Counted from the first letter of the stretch, positions 53,146-64,000 are shown. The stretch: DNA of 64,000 nucleotides from Stutzerimonas xanthomarina (GCF_003935375.1 NZ_RHQM01000005.1:62001-126000), one strand, 5' to 3'. Numbers and translations are program-made. The notes: generated from the sequence alone by a model not told the origin.

Positions 53146-55938
53146 ATGGCGCTTGCGCTGATCATCGCTTTGCCACTTCTGGGCATCTTCCTGCCTTTGC
53201 TCCTGGAGCGGTTTGGTCGCTCCGCTTGTGCCTTTGGCGCGGGCCTGGCGCCACTGACAGCGCTGATTCTGCTGCTGACCAAACGGGCCGACGTATTTGC
53301 CGGCCAAACCGAAATCATCCATTACGAGTGGTTGCCGCAGCTCGGACTCAACCTGAGCCTGCGCCTTGATGGATTGGGCTTCCTCTTCGCCCTGCTGATT
53401 CTCGGCATCGGTCTCCTGGTCATTCTCTACGCACGCTATTACCTGTCGAAGAAGGACCCAATGGGGCGATTCTTCGGCTTCTTCCTGTTGTTCATGGGCG
53501 CCATGCTCGGCGTGGTGCTGTCCGAGAATCTGCTGCTGATGCTGATGTTCTGGGAGCTGACGAGCCTTTCGTCGTTCCTGCTCATTGGTTACTGGAATCA
53601 CCGCGCCGATGCGCGCCAAGGCGCGCGCATGGCGCTCGCCATCACCGGGGGGGGCGGCCTCGCTCTGCTCGCCGGGATTCTGCTGATTGGCCATATCGTC
53701 GGCAGCTTCGAGCTCACAACCGTGCTCGCCTCGGGCGATCTGATCCGCGCCAATGCGCTGTACCCGCTGACCTTGATTCTCGTGTTGCTCGGTGTGTTCA
53801 CCAAGTCCGCGCAGTTCCCTTTTCACTTCTGGTTGCCACAGGCAATGGCAGCGCCCACGCCGGTATCGGCCTTCCTGCATTCCGCGACGATGGTCAAGGC
53901 CGGTGTCTTCCTCCTCGCTCGGCTGTATCCGGCGCTGGCCGAGTCGGAGTGGTGGTTCTACATGGTCAGCGTCACCGGGCTGGCGACATTGCTGCTGGGT
54001 GCGGTGATGGCGCTGTTCCAGCACGACCTGAAAGGCCTGCTGGCCTATTCCACCATCAGCCACCTGGGCCTGATTACCTTGCTCTTCGGCCTGGATTCGC
54101 GTCTTGCGGCGGTGGCGGCGATCTTTCACATCATCAACCACGCAACCTTCAAGGCTTCGCTGTTCATGGCCGCCGGGATCATCGATCACGAGACGGGCAC
54201 TCGCGACATGCGCCGCATCAATGGCATGTGGAAGTACATGCCACACACCGCGGCACTCGCGATGGTGGCGTCGCTGGCAATGGCCGGTGTCCCATTGCTC
54301 AATGGTTTCCTGAGCAAGGAAATGTTCTTCGCCGAGACGCTCGATCAGCACCTGCTCGGTAGCTTCTATTGGACGATTCCCGCGGCAGCGACGCTGGCCG
54401 GTGCGTTCTCGGTCGCCTATTCGCTGCGTTTCGTTCACGACGTGTTCTTCAACGGCGAGCCGATCGATCTGCCGAAGTACCCGCCACACGAACCTGCCCG
54501 CTACATGAAGATTCCGGTGGAAATCCTCGTGTTGCTCTGCCTGCTGGTGGGGATGCTGCCGGCTTTCACCGTGGGCCCGTTGTTGGCGGCGGCGGTGTCG
54601 GGAACGCTGAATGGCAATGTGCCTGAATACAGCCTGTCGATCTGGCACGGCTTCAACTTGCCGCTAGCCATGAGCTTTGCAGCGCTGATCGGCGGGATAA
54701 TGATCTACTCGCTGCGTAAGTGGGCGTTCCGCTGGTACGAAGGGTTGCCCACCGTCGATTCGCTGGAGGTGTTCGAACGGGTGATGGGCGGACTGACCCT
54801 CGCTGCACGTCACTTCACCTGTCTGCTGGAAAATGGCTCGCTGCAACGCTACATCGCCCTCATGCTGCTCAGTACGCTGGTGCTCGTGGTTTTTGCGTTG
54901 ACCCCGTTGGAAACGCTGCATGGACCGGTCGCGCTGGCGCCGCTTGATGGAATCACCGTGCTGGGCATGGCGATTCTGGCGCTGACTTCGCTGCTGACCG
55001 TGCTTTTCCATCGCCGCCGTCTGACCGCGCTGATCGTACTCAGTGTCGTTGGTCTCATGGTCGCGCTCGGGTTTGCCCGTTATTCCGCCCCGGATCTGGC
55101 GCTGACCCAGCTTTCGGTAGAGGTGGTGACGATCATCCTGCTGATTCTCGCGCTGTTCTTCATGCCCGACCGTACGCCGGCCGAGTCGAGCAGCCTGCGT
55201 GCCTTCCGCGATTTCGTTCTTGCGGGCGGCAGCGGCACCATGGTCGCGCTGCTTGCCTACACCGTGCTGACCCGGCCCTATGACAGCATCGCGTCGTACT
55301 TCCTCGAGAACAGTGTTTCCGGCGGCGGCGGCAAGAACGTCGTGAATGTGATCCTGGTGGACTTCCGTGGGTTCGATACCCTGGGCGAGATCGCAGTGCT
55401 GGCGATCGCCGGCGTAGGCATCTATGCGCTACTCAAAGGCCTGCGCCTGCCGCACCCGGTTCGCGACTATGGCGGGCGACTCTGGTCGGTTGACCGGCAC
55501 CCCATGGTTCTGGATGCACTTGCCCGCGCGCTGCTACCGATGGCGCTGCTGATTTCCGCCTTCATCTTCCTGCGCGGGCACAACCTGCCGGGTGGCGGAT
55601 TCATTGCCGGTCTCATCACCGCGGTGGCACTGATTCTCCAATACATCGCGCATGGCGTGAGCTGGGCACAGGCGCGGCAACCGATCAGCTATCACGCACT
55701 CTGCGGCGCAGGCCTGCTTATTGCGGGGCTGACGGGGCTGGGCAGCTGGGCGTTCGGCTACGCGTTCCTGACGTCGTCATTCGGGTATTTCCATCTGCCT
55801 CTCGTCGGAGAGTTCGAGCTGGCGACTGCAATGCTCTTCGATCTGGGGGTTTATCTAGTGGTTGTCGGCGCGACATTGCTGATTCTTTCCAACATCGGCC
55901 AGGTCAGCCAGGACGATTCCAACAGGGAGGTGCTGTAG
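53146..55938 (+). CDS. mrpA: Mrp Na+/H+ antiporter subunit A (MrpA-MrpB fusion)
   Basis: A 930-residue membrane protein with about 20 segments. It carries the NuoL/MrpA-type antiporter core ([55 protein letters not shown]) and, at the C-terminal end, the MrpB domain with [14 protein letters not shown]. In gram-negatives MrpA and MrpB are often fused like this. It is the main proton/sodium translocating subunit of the Mrp/Sha/Pha complex used for alkaline and salt tolerance. The next gene overlaps its stop by 1 base. Confidence 0.93.
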   Translation: MALALIIALPLLGIFLPLLLERFGRSACAFGAGLAPLTALILLLTKRADVFAGQTEIIHYEWLPQLGLNLSLRLDGLGFLFALLILGIGLLVILYARYYLSKKDPMGRFFGFFLLFMGAMLGVVLSENLLLMLMFWELTSLSSFLLIGYWNHRADARQGARMALAITGGGGLALLAGILLIGHIVGSFELTTVLASGDLIRANALYPLTLILVLLGVFTKSAQFPFHFWLPQAMAAPTPVSAFLHSATMVKAGVFLLARLYPALAESEWWFYMVSVTGLATLLLGAVMALFQHDLKGLLAYSTISHLGLITLLFGLDSRLAAVAAIFHIINHATFKASLFMAAGIIDHETGTRDMRRINGMWKYMPHTAALAMVASLAMAGVPLLNGFLSKEMFFAETLDQHLLGSFYWTIPAAATLAGAFSVAYSLRFVHDVFFNGEPIDLPKYPPHEPARYMKIPVEILVLLCLLVGMLPAFTVGPLLAAAVSGTLNGNVPEYSLSIWHGFNLPLAMSFAALIGGIMIYSLRKWAFRWYEGLPTVDSLEVFERVMGGLTLAARHFTCLLENGSLQRYIALMLLSTLVLVVFALTPLETLHGPVALAPLDGITVLGMAILALTSLLTVLFHRRRLTALIVLSVVGLMVALGFARYSAPDLALTQLSVEVVTIILLILALFFMPDRTPAESSSLRAFRDFVLAGGSGTMVALLAYTVLTRPYDSIASYFLENSVSGGGGKNVVNVILVDFRGFDTLGEIAVLAIAGVGIYALLKGLRLPHPVRDYGGRLWSVDRHPMVLDALARALLPMALLISAFIFLRGHNLPGGGFIAGLITAVALILQYIAHGVSWAQARQPISYHALCGAGLLIAGLTGLGSWAFGYAFLTSSFGYFHLPLVGEFELATAMLFDLGVYLVVVGATLLILSNIGQVSQDDSNREVL

Positions 55939-56267
55939 TGGAAGCGCTGTTCGCGATCACGCTGGGAATCATGACGGCCAGTGGCGTCTATCTGCTCCTG
56001 CGTGCCCGGATCTTTCCGGTGGTGATGGGGCTGACGCTGATTTCCTATGCGGTCAACCTGTTCATCTTTTCCATGGGCCGGCTGGCGACCGGCGTTCCGG
56101 CGGTGATAGGCAAGAGCGCGGAGTATGGCGATCCGCTGCCGCAGGCGCTGGTGCTTACGGCCATTGTCATCGGCTTCGCCATGACCGCCTTCGTGGTGGT
56201 GCTGGCGTTGCGCAGCATTGGAGAGCTGCGTACCGATCACGTCGATGGTGAGGAGCCGCGCAAATGA
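55938..56267 (+). CDS. mrpC: Mrp antiporter subunit C
   Basis: A 109-residue three-segment protein related to NuoK (GVYLLLRARIFPVVMGLTLIS; DPLPQALVLTAIVIGFAMTAF with the conserved PQALVLTAIVIG stretch). It starts at a GTG that overlaps the mrpA stop by 1 base and its end overlaps mrpD by 4 bases. Confidence 0.92.
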   Translation: MEALFAITLGIMTASGVYLLLRARIFPVVMGLTLISYAVNLFIFSMGRLATGVPAVIGKSAEYGDPLPQALVLTAIVIGFAMTAFVVVLALRSIGELRTDHVDGEEPRK

Positions 56268-57763
56268 ATCATGCGTTGATTCTCCCGCTGCTGCTGCCGT
56301 TGTTCATGGGGGCGCTGTTGCTGTTCGCTCATCGCGCGAACAAGTCGACCAAGCGCGTGCTTTCACTGGCGGCAACCTGGACCCTGGTCCCGATTGCGAT
56401 CTGGCTGGTGCTGCTTGCCGATGATGGCCAGCTGCGTATCTATGCGCTGGGTAGCTGGCAGCCGCCATTCGGCATCATTCTCATGCTGGACCGGTTGAGC
56501 GCGCTGATGCTGCTGGTGACGGCGGTGCTGGCTGGTTTCGCAGCGCTTTATGCCTGCCGTGGTGATGATGAGCGCGGGCCCAACTTTCACGCCCTCTATC
56601 AGTTCCAGCTGCTCGGCATCAATGGTGCCTTCCTGACCGGCGACCTGTTCAACCTGTTCGTGTTCTTCGAGATCCTGTTGATCTCTTCGTATGCCTTGCT
56701 GCTGCACGGCCATGGTCAGCGCAGGGTGCGCTCGGGTATGCACTATGTTGTGCTGAATCTGCTCGGCTCCTCGCTGTTTCTGATCGGCGTGAGCATGCTC
56801 TACGGGCTGCTAGGCACCCTGAACATGGTCGACATGGCTGCCCGTGTGAGCGCGGCCGATCCGGCCGATGCGCCGCTGCTGGCGTCCGCCGGGTATCTGC
56901 TGCTGGTGGTGTTCGCGCTCAAGGGCGCAATCCTGCCGCTGTACTTCTGGTTGCCGCGGGCTTATGCATCGGCCACCGCGCCGGTCGCTGCGCTATTCGC
57001 GATCATGACCAAGGTCGGTCTGTACGCGATCATTCGTGTGTTCACCCTGGTCTTTGGCAGCGAAGCGGGCGAGTTGAGCGGCATGGTCGATCTCTGGCTC
57101 TGGCCGCTAGCTCTGCTGACGCTCGGTGCGGCCGTGATAGGCGCATTGGCCGCTCGCAGCCTGCAGGTGCTGCTGGCCTATCTGGTGGTCGTGTCGGTGG
57201 GCACGCTTCTGGCGGGTATTGCGCTCGGCAGCGAGGCAGGGCTTGCTGCGGCACTTTATTACTTGGTCCACAGCACGCTGGTTGCGGGCGGCTTGTTCCT
57301 GCTCGCCGATCTGATAGCTCGTCAGCGTGGAGACCTGGGGACTGATCTGATTTCGGCGCCTGCGCTGCGTCAGCCGCTGCTGCTTGGCACGCTGTTCTTC
57401 ATGGGCGCCATCTCCGTGGCCGGTTTGCCTCCGTTCTCCGGCTTTCTCGGCAAGGTGATGCTGCTGCGCGCCATCGAGCTTGGCGCAGACGCTATCGCGC
57501 TGTGGGCCGTGGTGTTGGTCGGGGGGCTGGGCATGCTGATTTCACTGAGCCGAGCCGGCAGCCTGGTGTTCTGGCGTCCCAGTGCCGAGGCGGTGGGGCA
57601 GCCTGCCGATCCCATTCGGGTTCTGGCGACGGTCGGCTTGCTGCTTGGTAGTGTGATGTTGGTTGTCGCCGCCGGCCCGCTGCAGGCGTTCGTGCAGGCA
57701 ACTGCTGCGCAGCTGTTGGATGTTGCGCCTTATCTGCAGATCCTTCAGGGAGGTGCGGCATGA
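56264..57763 (+). CDS. mrpD: Mrp antiporter subunit D
   Basis: A 499-residue NuoM/NuoN-like antiporter subunit with 14 or so segments (GINGAFLTGDLFNLFVFFEILLI; GALFAIMTKVGLYAIIRVF; TGLPPFSGFLGK-type loop). It forms the second ion path of the complex. The ATG overlaps mrpC by 4 bases. Confidence 0.93.
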   Translation: MNHALILPLLLPLFMGALLLFAHRANKSTKRVLSLAATWTLVPIAIWLVLLADDGQLRIYALGSWQPPFGIILMLDRLSALMLLVTAVLAGFAALYACRGDDERGPNFHALYQFQLLGINGAFLTGDLFNLFVFFEILLISSYALLLHGHGQRRVRSGMHYVVLNLLGSSLFLIGVSMLYGLLGTLNMVDMAARVSAADPADAPLLASAGYLLLVVFALKGAILPLYFWLPRAYASATAPVAALFAIMTKVGLYAIIRVFTLVFGSEAGELSGMVDLWLWPLALLTLGAAVIGALAARSLQVLLAYLVVVSVGTLLAGIALGSEAGLAAALYYLVHSTLVAGGLFLLADLIARQRGDLGTDLISAPALRQPLLLGTLFFMGAISVAGLPPFSGFLGKVMLLRAIELGADAIALWAVVLVGGLGMLISLSRAGSLVFWRPSAEAVGQPADPIRVLATVGLLLGSVMLVVAAGPLQAFVQATAAQLLDVAPYLQILQGGAA

Positions 57764-58260
57764 AAGCGCGCTGGTTACCTAATCCCGCCCTGACCTTGAT
57801 GCTGGCCATTCTCTGGCTGCTGCTCAATAACACGCTGAGCTTCGGGCAGTTCTTGCTCGGTCTGTTTCTTGGTTGGGCGATTCCACTTCTGGTTCGGGGG
57901 TTTCTCGTCGAGGTGCCGCGCATACGCAAGCCGCTGCAGCTATGCGTGTTCTCGCTCAAGGTGCTCTACGACATCGTTGTGGCCAATGTGCACGTTGCCA
58001 AGCTGGTGCTGGGACCGAAGAAGAACCTGCGTCCTGCGTTCATCGAGGTGCCCATGGCCATCGAGAACGAGTTCGTCCTGTCCACCCTGACCAGCATCAT
58101 CTCGCTGACGCCTGGGACGGTGTCAGCCTGTCTGAGTGAGGATCGCCAGATGCTGATGGTGCATGCGCTGGACGTGCCTGATGTCGATGCGCTGATCGCT
58201 GACGTCAAGCGTAACTATGAAGCGCCACTGCTGGAGATCTTCGAATGCTCGCCTACGTGA
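57760..58260 (+). CDS. mrpE: Mrp antiporter subunit E
   Basis: A 166-residue protein with two N-terminal membrane segments and a soluble C-terminus (VPMAIENEFVLSTLTSIISLTPGTVSA, the conserved SITLTPGT block of MrpE). It overlaps mrpD by 4 bases and mrpF by 16. Confidence 0.92.
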   Translation: MKARWLPNPALTLMLAILWLLLNNTLSFGQFLLGLFLGWAIPLLVRGFLVEVPRIRKPLQLCVFSLKVLYDIVVANVHVAKLVLGPKKNLRPAFIEVPMAIENEFVLSTLTSIISLTPGTVSACLSEDRQMLMVHALDVPDVDALIADVKRNYEAPLLEIFECSPT

Positions 58261-58514
58261 TTCCGTTCTGTATGGCCGTTTTGGGGCTGGCGGCGGTGTT
58301 GAATGTCGTTCGTCTGGTCCAGGGGCCGGACATGCCCGACCGAGTGCTCGCGCTCGATACGCTGTACATCAACGCGCTCGCGCTTATCGTGCTGTTCGGC
58401 ATCTGGCTCGCCTCCGACCTGTTCTTCGAGGCTGCACTGCTGATTGCCGTGATGGGTTTCGTCAGTACCGTCGCAGTCGGTAAGCACCTGCTGCACGGCG
58501 ACATCATTGATTGA
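58245..58514 (+). CDS. mrpF: Mrp antiporter subunit F
   Basis: An 89-residue three-segment protein (RLVQGPDMPDRVLALDTL is the conserved GPTxxDRVLALDT motif). It overlaps mrpE by 16 bases and is followed 10 bp later by mrpG. Confidence 0.92.
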   Translation: MLAYVIPFCMAVLGLAAVLNVVRLVQGPDMPDRVLALDTLYINALALIVLFGIWLASDLFFEAALLIAVMGFVSTVAVGKHLLHGDIID

Positions 58515-58524
58515 GGGAAACGAC

Positions 58525-58854
58525 ATGCCATTCTGGATCGAAGTGCTGGTAAGCGTGTTCCTTATTATCGGCAGTCTGTTCGCGCTGATCGGTGCGATCG
58601 GCCTCTACCGGCTGCCGGATTTCTACACGCGTCTGCATGGCCCGACCAAGGCGACGACGCTGGGTGTTGGCGGTATCGTGATCGCGTCGATGATCTTCTT
58701 CAGCAGCCAGAACGATGGCTTGAGCCTGCACGAGCTGCTGATCACGCTGTTTCTCTTCCTCACTGCGCCGGTCAGTGCGCACATGCTGGCCAAGGCTGCA
58801 ATGCAGCAGAAACTGCCAGCTGTCGAACAAACGCGGGGTCAGCCCTGGGATTGA
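58525..58854 (+). CDS. mrpG: Mrp antiporter subunit G
   Basis: A 109-residue protein with three segments and LYRLPDFYTRLHGPTKATTLGV, the MrpG signature (DFYxRLHA-like motif). The ATG at 58525 has GAGGGAAA upstream. It ends the Mrp operon and is convergent with glnD. Confidence 0.92.
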   Translation: MPFWIEVLVSVFLIIGSLFALIGAIGLYRLPDFYTRLHGPTKATTLGVGGIVIASMIFFSSQNDGLSLHELLITLFLFLTAPVSAHMLAKAAMQQKLPAVEQTRGQPWD

Positions 58855-58863
58855 GCCTGCCAT

Positions 58864-58888
58864 CTACCTGTCTTGCAGCGCCAGGTAG
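58864..58888. terminator. Possible hairpin between mrpG and glnD
   Basis: CTACCTG (58864-58870) and CAGGTAG (58882-58888) form a 7-bp stem between convergent genes; no T-run. Confidence 0.4.
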
Positions 58889-58907
58889 GTGAGCAGGCGA
58901 GGCCATC

Positions 58908-61610
58908 TCAGATCAGGATGCTGCTCGGTGAGGGTTGCTGTTCGTTTTCCTGCTGTAGCTCCTTGACGAGCGCCTGTTGCAGACGCAGACAGAACTGCGG
59001 GTCGGACAGCGGCTGGTTGTCTGCGTCGGTGACGAAGAATACGTCCTCCACGCGTTCGCCCAAGGTCGCAATCTTGGCGTTCTGCACCGATAGATCGAAA
59101 TCGAGGAACAGTTGGCCCACACGCGCCAACAGGCCGGGCCGGTCCGGTGCAATGATTTCCAGAATGGTCTGCGGCCGCTGTGTGTCGTTGTGGATGGTGA
59201 CCTGCGGCGGAAAGGCGAAGTGCTTGAGTTGCCGTGGGACACGGCGCTGGATGATGGTCAGGTAGTCGTCAGGGTTGCGCAGGGCGGCGATCAGGCCGCT
59301 ACGAATCTCATCGATCCGCTTCGGATTATTGCCGATCGGGCTGCCGTCGGCGTCCAGCACGATGTAGGTGTCCAGCGTGAACTGGCTGCTCGACGTCAGG
59401 ATGCGCGCGTCATGAATGTTCAGGTTCAACTGATCCATGGCCGCCACGGTCACGGCGAAGAAGTCGTGTTGGTCTGGCGCGTAGATGAATATCTGCGTGC
59501 CTCCCTCGAACTCCCGCTGCGTGGTTTCCTTGATCAGCACCAGCGGCCCACCGTTGGCAGGGTGCTCGATGATCGCGTCGGTATGCCAGGCCACATCGGT
59601 GGCTGTATGCCGGAGGAAATAGTCGTCCCCCAGCTGCGCCCAGAGCTGCTCAGCATCGTCCGGATCGGTACCTTGGCGGACCAAGTCATCCAGCGCGGCA
59701 CGTTGGGTCTGGCGAATCTGCTCTTCGCGCCCCAGCGGGTTTTCCAGCCCGCGTTTCAGGGCTCGCTTGGTTTCGGTATAGAGCTGACGCAGCAGGCTCG
59801 CACGCCAGGAATTCCACAGGGTCGGGTTGGTGGCGTTGATGTCGGCCACGGTCAGGACGTAGAGATAGTCCAGGTGCGTCTCGTCGCCGACCAGTTGGGC
59901 GAAATCATTGATCACCTGAGGGTCGGACAGATCCTTGCGCTGCGCAGTGGTGGACATGACCAGATGGTTTTCCACCAGCCAGACCACCAGTCGGGTATCC
60001 CACGCCGGCAGCTTGTGACGACTGCAGAATTGCTCGGCATCCACCGCGCCGAGCTCCGAATGGTCGCCGCCACGGCCCTTGGCAATGTCGTGATAGAGCC
60101 CGGCAATGTAGATCAGCTCTGGTTTGGGCAGCCTTTCGACCAGCTTGCTGGCCAGCGGATACTTCTCGGCGACGCCCGGCTTGGTCAGCTTGCGCAGGTA
60201 CTTGATGACATTGAGCGTGTGCGCGTCGACGGTGTAAATGTGGAACAGGTCGTGCTGCATCTGCCCGACGATGTGGCCGAACTCCGGCAGATAGCGACCC
60301 AGGATGCCGTAGCGGTTCATTCGGCGAAGATTGCGGTGAATACCTTCCTTGCACTTGAACAGCTCGATGAACAGGCTGGTGTTGCGCAGATCCTGGCGGA
60401 AGATGTCATCGATCAGGTAGCGGTGATCGCGGAGCAGGCGAATGGTGTCCGAGCGAACGCCTTGGATGTCGGGATGCTGGGCGAGCAGCACGAAGGTTTC
60501 CAGGATCGCGAAAGGGGTGCGTTTGAAGATAGCTGCGTTGCTCACCTCAAGGTAGCCGTCGCGTACCTGAAATCGGCTGTTTAGTGGCACGATCGGGCCT
60601 GACTCGCCTTCCCAGAGAATCACTTCGGCGAAGTGCTGACCGACAAGATCGCTGAGTTCGGCAATGCTCATGACGATCCGGTAGTACTTCTGCATGAAGC
60701 GTTCGATGGCCAGCTTGGCATCATTGTCTTCATAGCCCAGCAGCGCGGCCAAACTGCGCTGATGGTCAAACAGCAGGCGATCCTCGGCGCGACCGGCAAG
60801 CATGTGCAGGCCGTAGCGCACCTTCCAGAGAAACTCCTGGGCGGCGGTCAGCAGGCTGTGTTCACCCTCGGTAAGAAAGCCCTGATCGACCATCGCCTGC
60901 AGATTGAGCGTGCCGAACTCGCGACGGGCGATCCAGAGGATGGTCTGGATGTCGCGCAGGCCGCCGGGAGAGCCTTTTACATTGGGCTCCAGGTTGTACT
61001 CGGTGTTGTTGTACTTGGCATGTCGTGCGCGCTGCTCGTTGCGCTTGGCGAGGAAGAATTCCTTGCTAGGCCACATCTGTTGGGTACTGGTGACCCGTAG
61101 CATCGCCTGGCGCAGGCGCTCCGGGCCGGCGATCGTCCGGCTTTCCATGAGGTTGGTGATGACCGTGAGATCGGCGCGCGCTTCGTCGGCGCATTCGGCA
61201 ACGGAGCGCACGGCCTGCCCGACTTCCAGGCCGATATCCCAGAGAAGGGTCAGAAAGCCCTCGATCGAGTCGCGAAAGATTTCCTGGTCGTTGGCGTCGA
61301 GCAGAATGAGCAGGTCGATATCGGAGTAGGGGTGCAGTTCACCTCGGCCGTAGCCACCCACTGCGACGAGCGCGATATCTGCGCCATTGTTCCAGTCGAA
61401 GCGATCCCAGGCCGAGCGCAGAATCTGATCGACGAACCAGGCGCGATCCTGAATCAGGCGACGGATGTCCCGACCTGCCTTGAACCGCTCGTCCAGTACC
61501 TGCCGCGCCTGGCGTATGGCCTTCTTGTACGCAGCGATGGGGCTGGCCTTCAGAGCCAGCTCCGCCTGAAACTGGCTGCGGTCAAACAGCTCCGGGTCAA
61601 CCTGGGGCAT
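58908..61610 (-). CDS. glnD: Bifunctional uridylyltransferase/uridylyl-removing enzyme GlnD
   Basis: A 900-residue nitrogen sensor. The nucleotidyltransferase domain has GGYGRGE (85-91) with catalytic D97 and D99, the HD domain has H507-D508 (YHDIAKG), and two ACT domains fill the C-terminal 200 residues, which sense glutamine. It uridylylates PII in nitrogen-poor cells and removes UMP when glutamine is high. It is transcribed away from rpsB in the same direction as map. Confidence 0.96.
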   Translation of the reverse strand: MPQVDPELFDRSQFQAELALKASPIAAYKKAIRQARQVLDERFKAGRDIRRLIQDRAWFVDQILRSAWDRFDWNNGADIALVAVGGYGRGELHPYSDIDLLILLDANDQEIFRDSIEGFLTLLWDIGLEVGQAVRSVAECADEARADLTVITNLMESRTIAGPERLRQAMLRVTSTQQMWPSKEFFLAKRNEQRARHAKYNNTEYNLEPNVKGSPGGLRDIQTILWIARREFGTLNLQAMVDQGFLTEGEHSLLTAAQEFLWKVRYGLHMLAGRAEDRLLFDHQRSLAALLGYEDNDAKLAIERFMQKYYRIVMSIAELSDLVGQHFAEVILWEGESGPIVPLNSRFQVRDGYLEVSNAAIFKRTPFAILETFVLLAQHPDIQGVRSDTIRLLRDHRYLIDDIFRQDLRNTSLFIELFKCKEGIHRNLRRMNRYGILGRYLPEFGHIVGQMQHDLFHIYTVDAHTLNVIKYLRKLTKPGVAEKYPLASKLVERLPKPELIYIAGLYHDIAKGRGGDHSELGAVDAEQFCSRHKLPAWDTRLVVWLVENHLVMSTTAQRKDLSDPQVINDFAQLVGDETHLDYLYVLTVADINATNPTLWNSWRASLLRQLYTETKRALKRGLENPLGREEQIRQTQRAALDDLVRQGTDPDDAEQLWAQLGDDYFLRHTATDVAWHTDAIIEHPANGGPLVLIKETTQREFEGGTQIFIYAPDQHDFFAVTVAAMDQLNLNIHDARILTSSSQFTLDTYIVLDADGSPIGNNPKRIDEIRSGLIAALRNPDDYLTIIQRRVPRQLKHFAFPPQVTIHNDTQRPQTILEIIAPDRPGLLARVGQLFLDFDLSVQNAKIATLGERVEDVFFVTDADNQPLSDPQFCLRLQQALVKELQQENEQQPSPSSILI

Positions 61611-61647
61611 GCGAACGTCCTCCCGTGGGGGCTGCGGCTGTGAAATC

Positions 61648-62430
61648 TCAGGCAGAGGTGCGAGCGATGGTGTCGTCGCTGCGCAGAGTGAAGATCTCGT
61701 AGCCGTCAGCGGTCACCAGGATGGTGTGTTCCCATTGCGCCGATAGCTTGCGATCCTTGGTGATCGCAGTCCAGCCATCGCCAAGTAGTCGGGTTTCCGA
61801 GCGACCCTGGTTGATCATCGGCTCGATGGTGAAGGTCATGCCTTCCTTGAGCTCCATGCCGGTGCCGGCACGGCCGTAATGCAGAACCTGCGGCTCCTCA
61901 TGGAAGACCTTACCGATGCCGTGGCCACAGTATTCGCGGACCACGGAGAACCCATTCTTCTCGGCATGTTTCTGGATGACTTCACCGATGTCCCCGAGTC
62001 GTGCGCCCGGGCGAACCAGCTCGATGCCTTTATAGAGGCATTCCTGAGTGACCTGGCAGAGGCGATCGGCCCACTCGGGCACCTTGCCGACCATGAACAT
62101 CTTGCTGGTGTCGCCGTGATAGCCGTCCTTGATCACAGTGATATCGATGTTGAGGATGTCGCCGTCTTTCAGCGGCTTGTCGTTCGGGATGCCGTGGCAG
62201 ACAACGTGGTTGATCGAGGTGCAGATCGATTTGGGAAAGCCCTTGTAGTTCAGCGGAGCGGGAATGGCCTGCTGAACGTTGACGATATGCTCGTGGCAAA
62301 GGCGGTCGAGTTCCTCGGTGGTGACGCCTGGCTTGACGTGCTCGCCGATCATCTCGAGAACTTCGGCGGCGAGGCGCCCGGCAATGCGCATCTTCTCGAT
62401 ATCTTCGGGCGTCTTGATGGTGACAGTCAT
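61648..62430 (-). CDS. map: Methionine aminopeptidase type I
   Basis: A 260-residue type Ia enzyme ([59 protein letters not shown]) carrying the five metal ligands Asp, Asp, His, Glu and Glu of the family. It removes the initiator Met from nascent proteins. I start it at the ATG at 62430, where AAGAGG precedes; the frame to 62490 has no upstream signal. Confidence 0.96.
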   Translation of the reverse strand: MTVTIKTPEDIEKMRIAGRLAAEVLEMIGEHVKPGVTTEELDRLCHEHIVNVQQAIPAPLNYKGFPKSICTSINHVVCHGIPNDKPLKDGDILNIDITVIKDGYHGDTSKMFMVGKVPEWADRLCQVTQECLYKGIELVRPGARLGDIGEVIQKHAEKNGFSVVREYCGHGIGKVFHEEPQVLHYGRAGTGMELKEGMTFTIEPMINQGRSETRLLGDGWTAITKDRKLSAQWEHTILVTADGYEIFTLRSDDTIARTSA

Positions 62431-62592
62431 GCAAACCTCTTGTATGCCCGCAGGCGAAGGCAATAACGGAAAGTCGCGATGATAAACCAAAGCGCCTGCG
62501 GCCTGCAGGTCAGGGCTGATTGCACCGCTGAGCCTGTTGTAGAGAGTTCAAAGCAGTAGCCTCTCGATGGTCGTTGTGCTATAAAACGCGCC

Positions 62593-62618
62593 GCTCAGCG
62601 GGGTAGACCCCGTCGAGC
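62593..62618 (+). promoter_or_regulatory. Hairpin in the rpsB leader
   Basis: CGGGG (62599-62603) and CCCCG (62608-62612) close a TAGA loop, flanked by GCTC (62593) and GAGC (62615-62618). A TATAAA at 62580-62585 could be a -10 element, but no good -35 is seen. The 5' region of rpsB in gammaproteobacteria mediates feedback by S2, so this hairpin may be part of the S2-binding leader; that role is inferred. Confidence 0.4.
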
Positions 62619-62716
62619 CTAACCCCACACACGTGTCGACACGGTATCCTGGGTGCTCGCAAGAGTTGGATATCGGGACGCGTGGAGGCCTAACCCGACT
62701 TATTCGAGGACTGATC

Positions 62717-63457
62717 ATGTCTCAAGTCACTATGCGCGATATGCTGAAGGCCGGTGTGCACTTCGGCCACCAGACCCGTTACTGGAATCCGAAAATGGAT
62801 AAATACATTTTCGGCGCGCGCAACAAGATCCATATCATCAACCTGGAAAAAACCCTGCCGATGTTCAATGACGCGCTGCGTTTCGTTGAGAAGCTGGCTG
62901 CAGGCAAGAACAAGATTCTGTTCGTTGGCACCAAGCGTTCCGCCGGCAAGATCGTTCGCGAAGAAGCTGCTCGTTGTGGCTCGCCGTACGTCGATCATCG
63001 CTGGTTGGGTGGCATGCTGACCAACTACAAGACCATCCGCGCCTCCATCAAGCGTCTGCGTGAGCTGGAAGGGCAGTCCCAGGACGGTACTTTCGAGAAG
63101 CTGACCAAGAAAGAAGCTCTGATGCGTACCCGTGATCTCGAGAAGCTCGAGCGCAGCCTGGGTGGTATCAAGGATATGGGCGGCCTGCCGGACGCCATGT
63201 TCGTCGTCGACGTCGATCACGAGCGCATCGCTATCTCCGAAGCCAACAAGCTGGGTATCCCGGTCATCGGCATCGTCGATACCAACAGCAGCCCGGAAGG
63301 CGTTGACTACATCATTCCCGGTAATGATGACGCCATCCGTGCCGTGCAACTCTACCTCGGCTCCATGGCTGACGCTGTTCTGCGCGGTCGCCAGAACGGT
63401 GCCGGTGGTGCTGACGAGTTCGTCGAGGAAGTTGCTTCCGAAGCGGCTCAGGGCTGA
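62717..63457 (+). CDS. rpsB: 30S ribosomal protein S2
   Basis: A 246-residue S2 ([48 protein letters not shown]). It starts after GAGGA and is followed by tsf, the usual order. S2 is one of the last proteins to join the small subunit and feeds back on its own operon. Confidence 0.98.
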   Translation: MSQVTMRDMLKAGVHFGHQTRYWNPKMDKYIFGARNKIHIINLEKTLPMFNDALRFVEKLAAGKNKILFVGTKRSAGKIVREEAARCGSPYVDHRWLGGMLTNYKTIRASIKRLRELEGQSQDGTFEKLTKKEALMRTRDLEKLERSLGGIKDMGGLPDAMFVVDVDHERIAISEANKLGIPVIGIVDTNSSPEGVDYIIPGNDDAIRAVQLYLGSMADAVLRGRQNGAGGADEFVEEVASEAAQG

Positions 63458-63490
63458 GTGCGGCGCACTGCAGCGTGACACCCGATGAAC

Positions 63491-63515
63491 AAAAAGGGGG
63501 CTAGGCCCCCTTTTT
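63491..63515 (+). terminator. Intergenic attenuator-type hairpin between rpsB and tsf
   Basis: AAAAAGGGGG (63491-63500) and CCCCCTTTTT (63506-63515) form a perfect 10-bp stem with a 5-base loop and a T-run. In related genomes a partial terminator here lowers tsf and pyrH expression relative to rpsB; it works in both directions. Confidence 0.8.
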
Positions 63516-63584
63516 GTCTCTTGCGAATTGATCACCCGTGTATTGGGTGAGTGGTTTAGAAACCAAATCGAGAGGATTCCCAAC

Positions 63585-64000
63585 ATGGCAGAAATCACTG
63601 CAGCCTTGGTCAAAGAACTGCGCGAGCGTACCGGTCAGGGCATGATGGAGTGCAAGAAGGCTCTGGTCGCCGCTGGTGGTGACATCGAGAAGGCGATTGA
63701 CGACATGCGTGCCTCGGGCGCCATCAAGGCCGCCAAGAAGTCGGGCAACATCGCTGCCGAGGGCTCGATCGCCGTTCGCGTCGAGGGTGGCCGTGGTCTG
63801 ATCATCGAAGTCAACTCGCAGACTGACTTCCTGGCTCTGCAGGATGACTTCAAGGCGTTCGTCAAGGAAAGCCTGGACGAGGCCTTCGAGCAGAAGCTGA
63901 CCGATGTGGCCCCGCTGATCGCTTCTCGTGAATCCGCGCGCGAAGCGCTGGTCGCCAAGTGCGGCGAGAACGTCAACATCCGTCGCCTGACCGCAGTGGA
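63585..64000 (+). CDS. tsf: Elongation factor Ts, N-terminal part (cut by window edge)
   Basis: The frame starts [18 protein letters not shown] at the ATG at 63585 (GAGAGG upstream) and runs open to the right edge: about 138 of an expected 290 residues. The TDF motif ([12 protein letters not shown]) that contacts EF-Tu is in view. It reloads EF-Tu with GTP. Confidence 0.97.
   Translation, partial: MAEITAALVKELRERTGQGMMECKKALVAAGGDIEKAIDDMRASGAIKAAKKSGNIAAEGSIAVRVEGGRGLIIEVNSQTDFLALQDDFKAFVKESLDEAFEQKLTDVAPLIASRESAREALVAKCGENVNIRRLTAV

Noticed and set aside
53080..54648. 522-residue minus-strand frame over mrpA
   Set aside because: Gln/Arg/His-rich shadow, no start signal; mrpA has antiporter motifs in the other frame.
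59112..60584. 490-residue plus-strand frame over glnD
   Set aside because: Shadow; GlnD catalytic and HD motifs are on the minus strand.
1..64000. CRISPR arrays, tRNA genes, transposases, phage genes
   Set aside because: No regularly spaced direct repeats, cloverleaf-like stretches or recombinase/transposase motifs were seen by reading both strands.

Overview
The window looks like chromosomal DNA of a GC-rich gammaproteobacterium of the Pseudomonas / Stutzerimonas stutzeri type. This is inferred from gene content (AmiE-, ErdR-, FinR- and Fpr-like proteins, a fused MrpAB antiporter subunit, a GlnD/Map/RpsB/Tsf block) and codon use; no search was run. I see no tRNA, rRNA, CRISPR array, insertion sequence or prophage. 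Two genes are cut by the edges: a flavin monooxygenase-like gene on the left and tsf on the right.

Layout. 0-2.6 kb: start of a monooxygenase-like gene on the minus strand with a good sigma-54 promoter match, divergent from an AcoR-type sigma-54 activator. 2.6-8.5 kb: an LpxR-like lipid A deacylase gene downstream of a tight minus-strand operon MBOAT acyltransferase / FkbH-like HAD protein / acyl carrier protein / SGNH-like membrane protein. Three heptamer repeats lie over the ribosome-binding site of the MBOAT gene. I think this is the most interesting candidate system. 8.9-21.8 kb: an amide utilisation locus. It has a LuxR-type response regulator, a very large hybrid histidine kinase carrying an NCS1 permease-like domain, a five-gene urea/amide ABC transporter (urtABCDE-like), an FmdA formamidase, an FmdB zinc ribbon protein and an AmiE aliphatic amidase. 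A 17-bp element is nearly identical upstream of the transporter operon and of fmdA.

22-27.3 kb: a minimal ClpA/ClpB-like AAA+ protein, a YihY/BrkB membrane protein, an overlapping trio (GT4 glycosyltransferase, DUF2334-type deacetylase-like protein, UPF0104-type flippase-like protein) and a CsbD-like protein. 27.4-36.9 kb: housekeeping genes fdxA, mutS, an acyltransferase-3, pncC, recA (with a LexA box), recX, a LOG-family gene and a beta-CASP metallo-beta-lactamase. 37-46.2 kb: a divergent phosphoketolase-family gene, a small secreted protein, a DTW-domain protein, an EamA transporter, erdR, finR/fpr as a divergent pair, YchJ, a methyltransferase-like protein and an OmpA-like lipoprotein.

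46.3-58.9 kb: a CopD-like protein, dinG (with a LexA box), an esterase/beta-lactamase-like serine hydrolase, a second OmpA-like lipoprotein, pdxH, a small membrane protein, a SlyB-like lipoprotein and the Mrp Na+/H+ antiporter operon (AB fusion, C, D, E, F, G). 58.9-64 kb: glnD and map on the minus strand, divergent from rpsB-tsf. Most long ORFs antisense to these genes are high-GC shadows and are left out.
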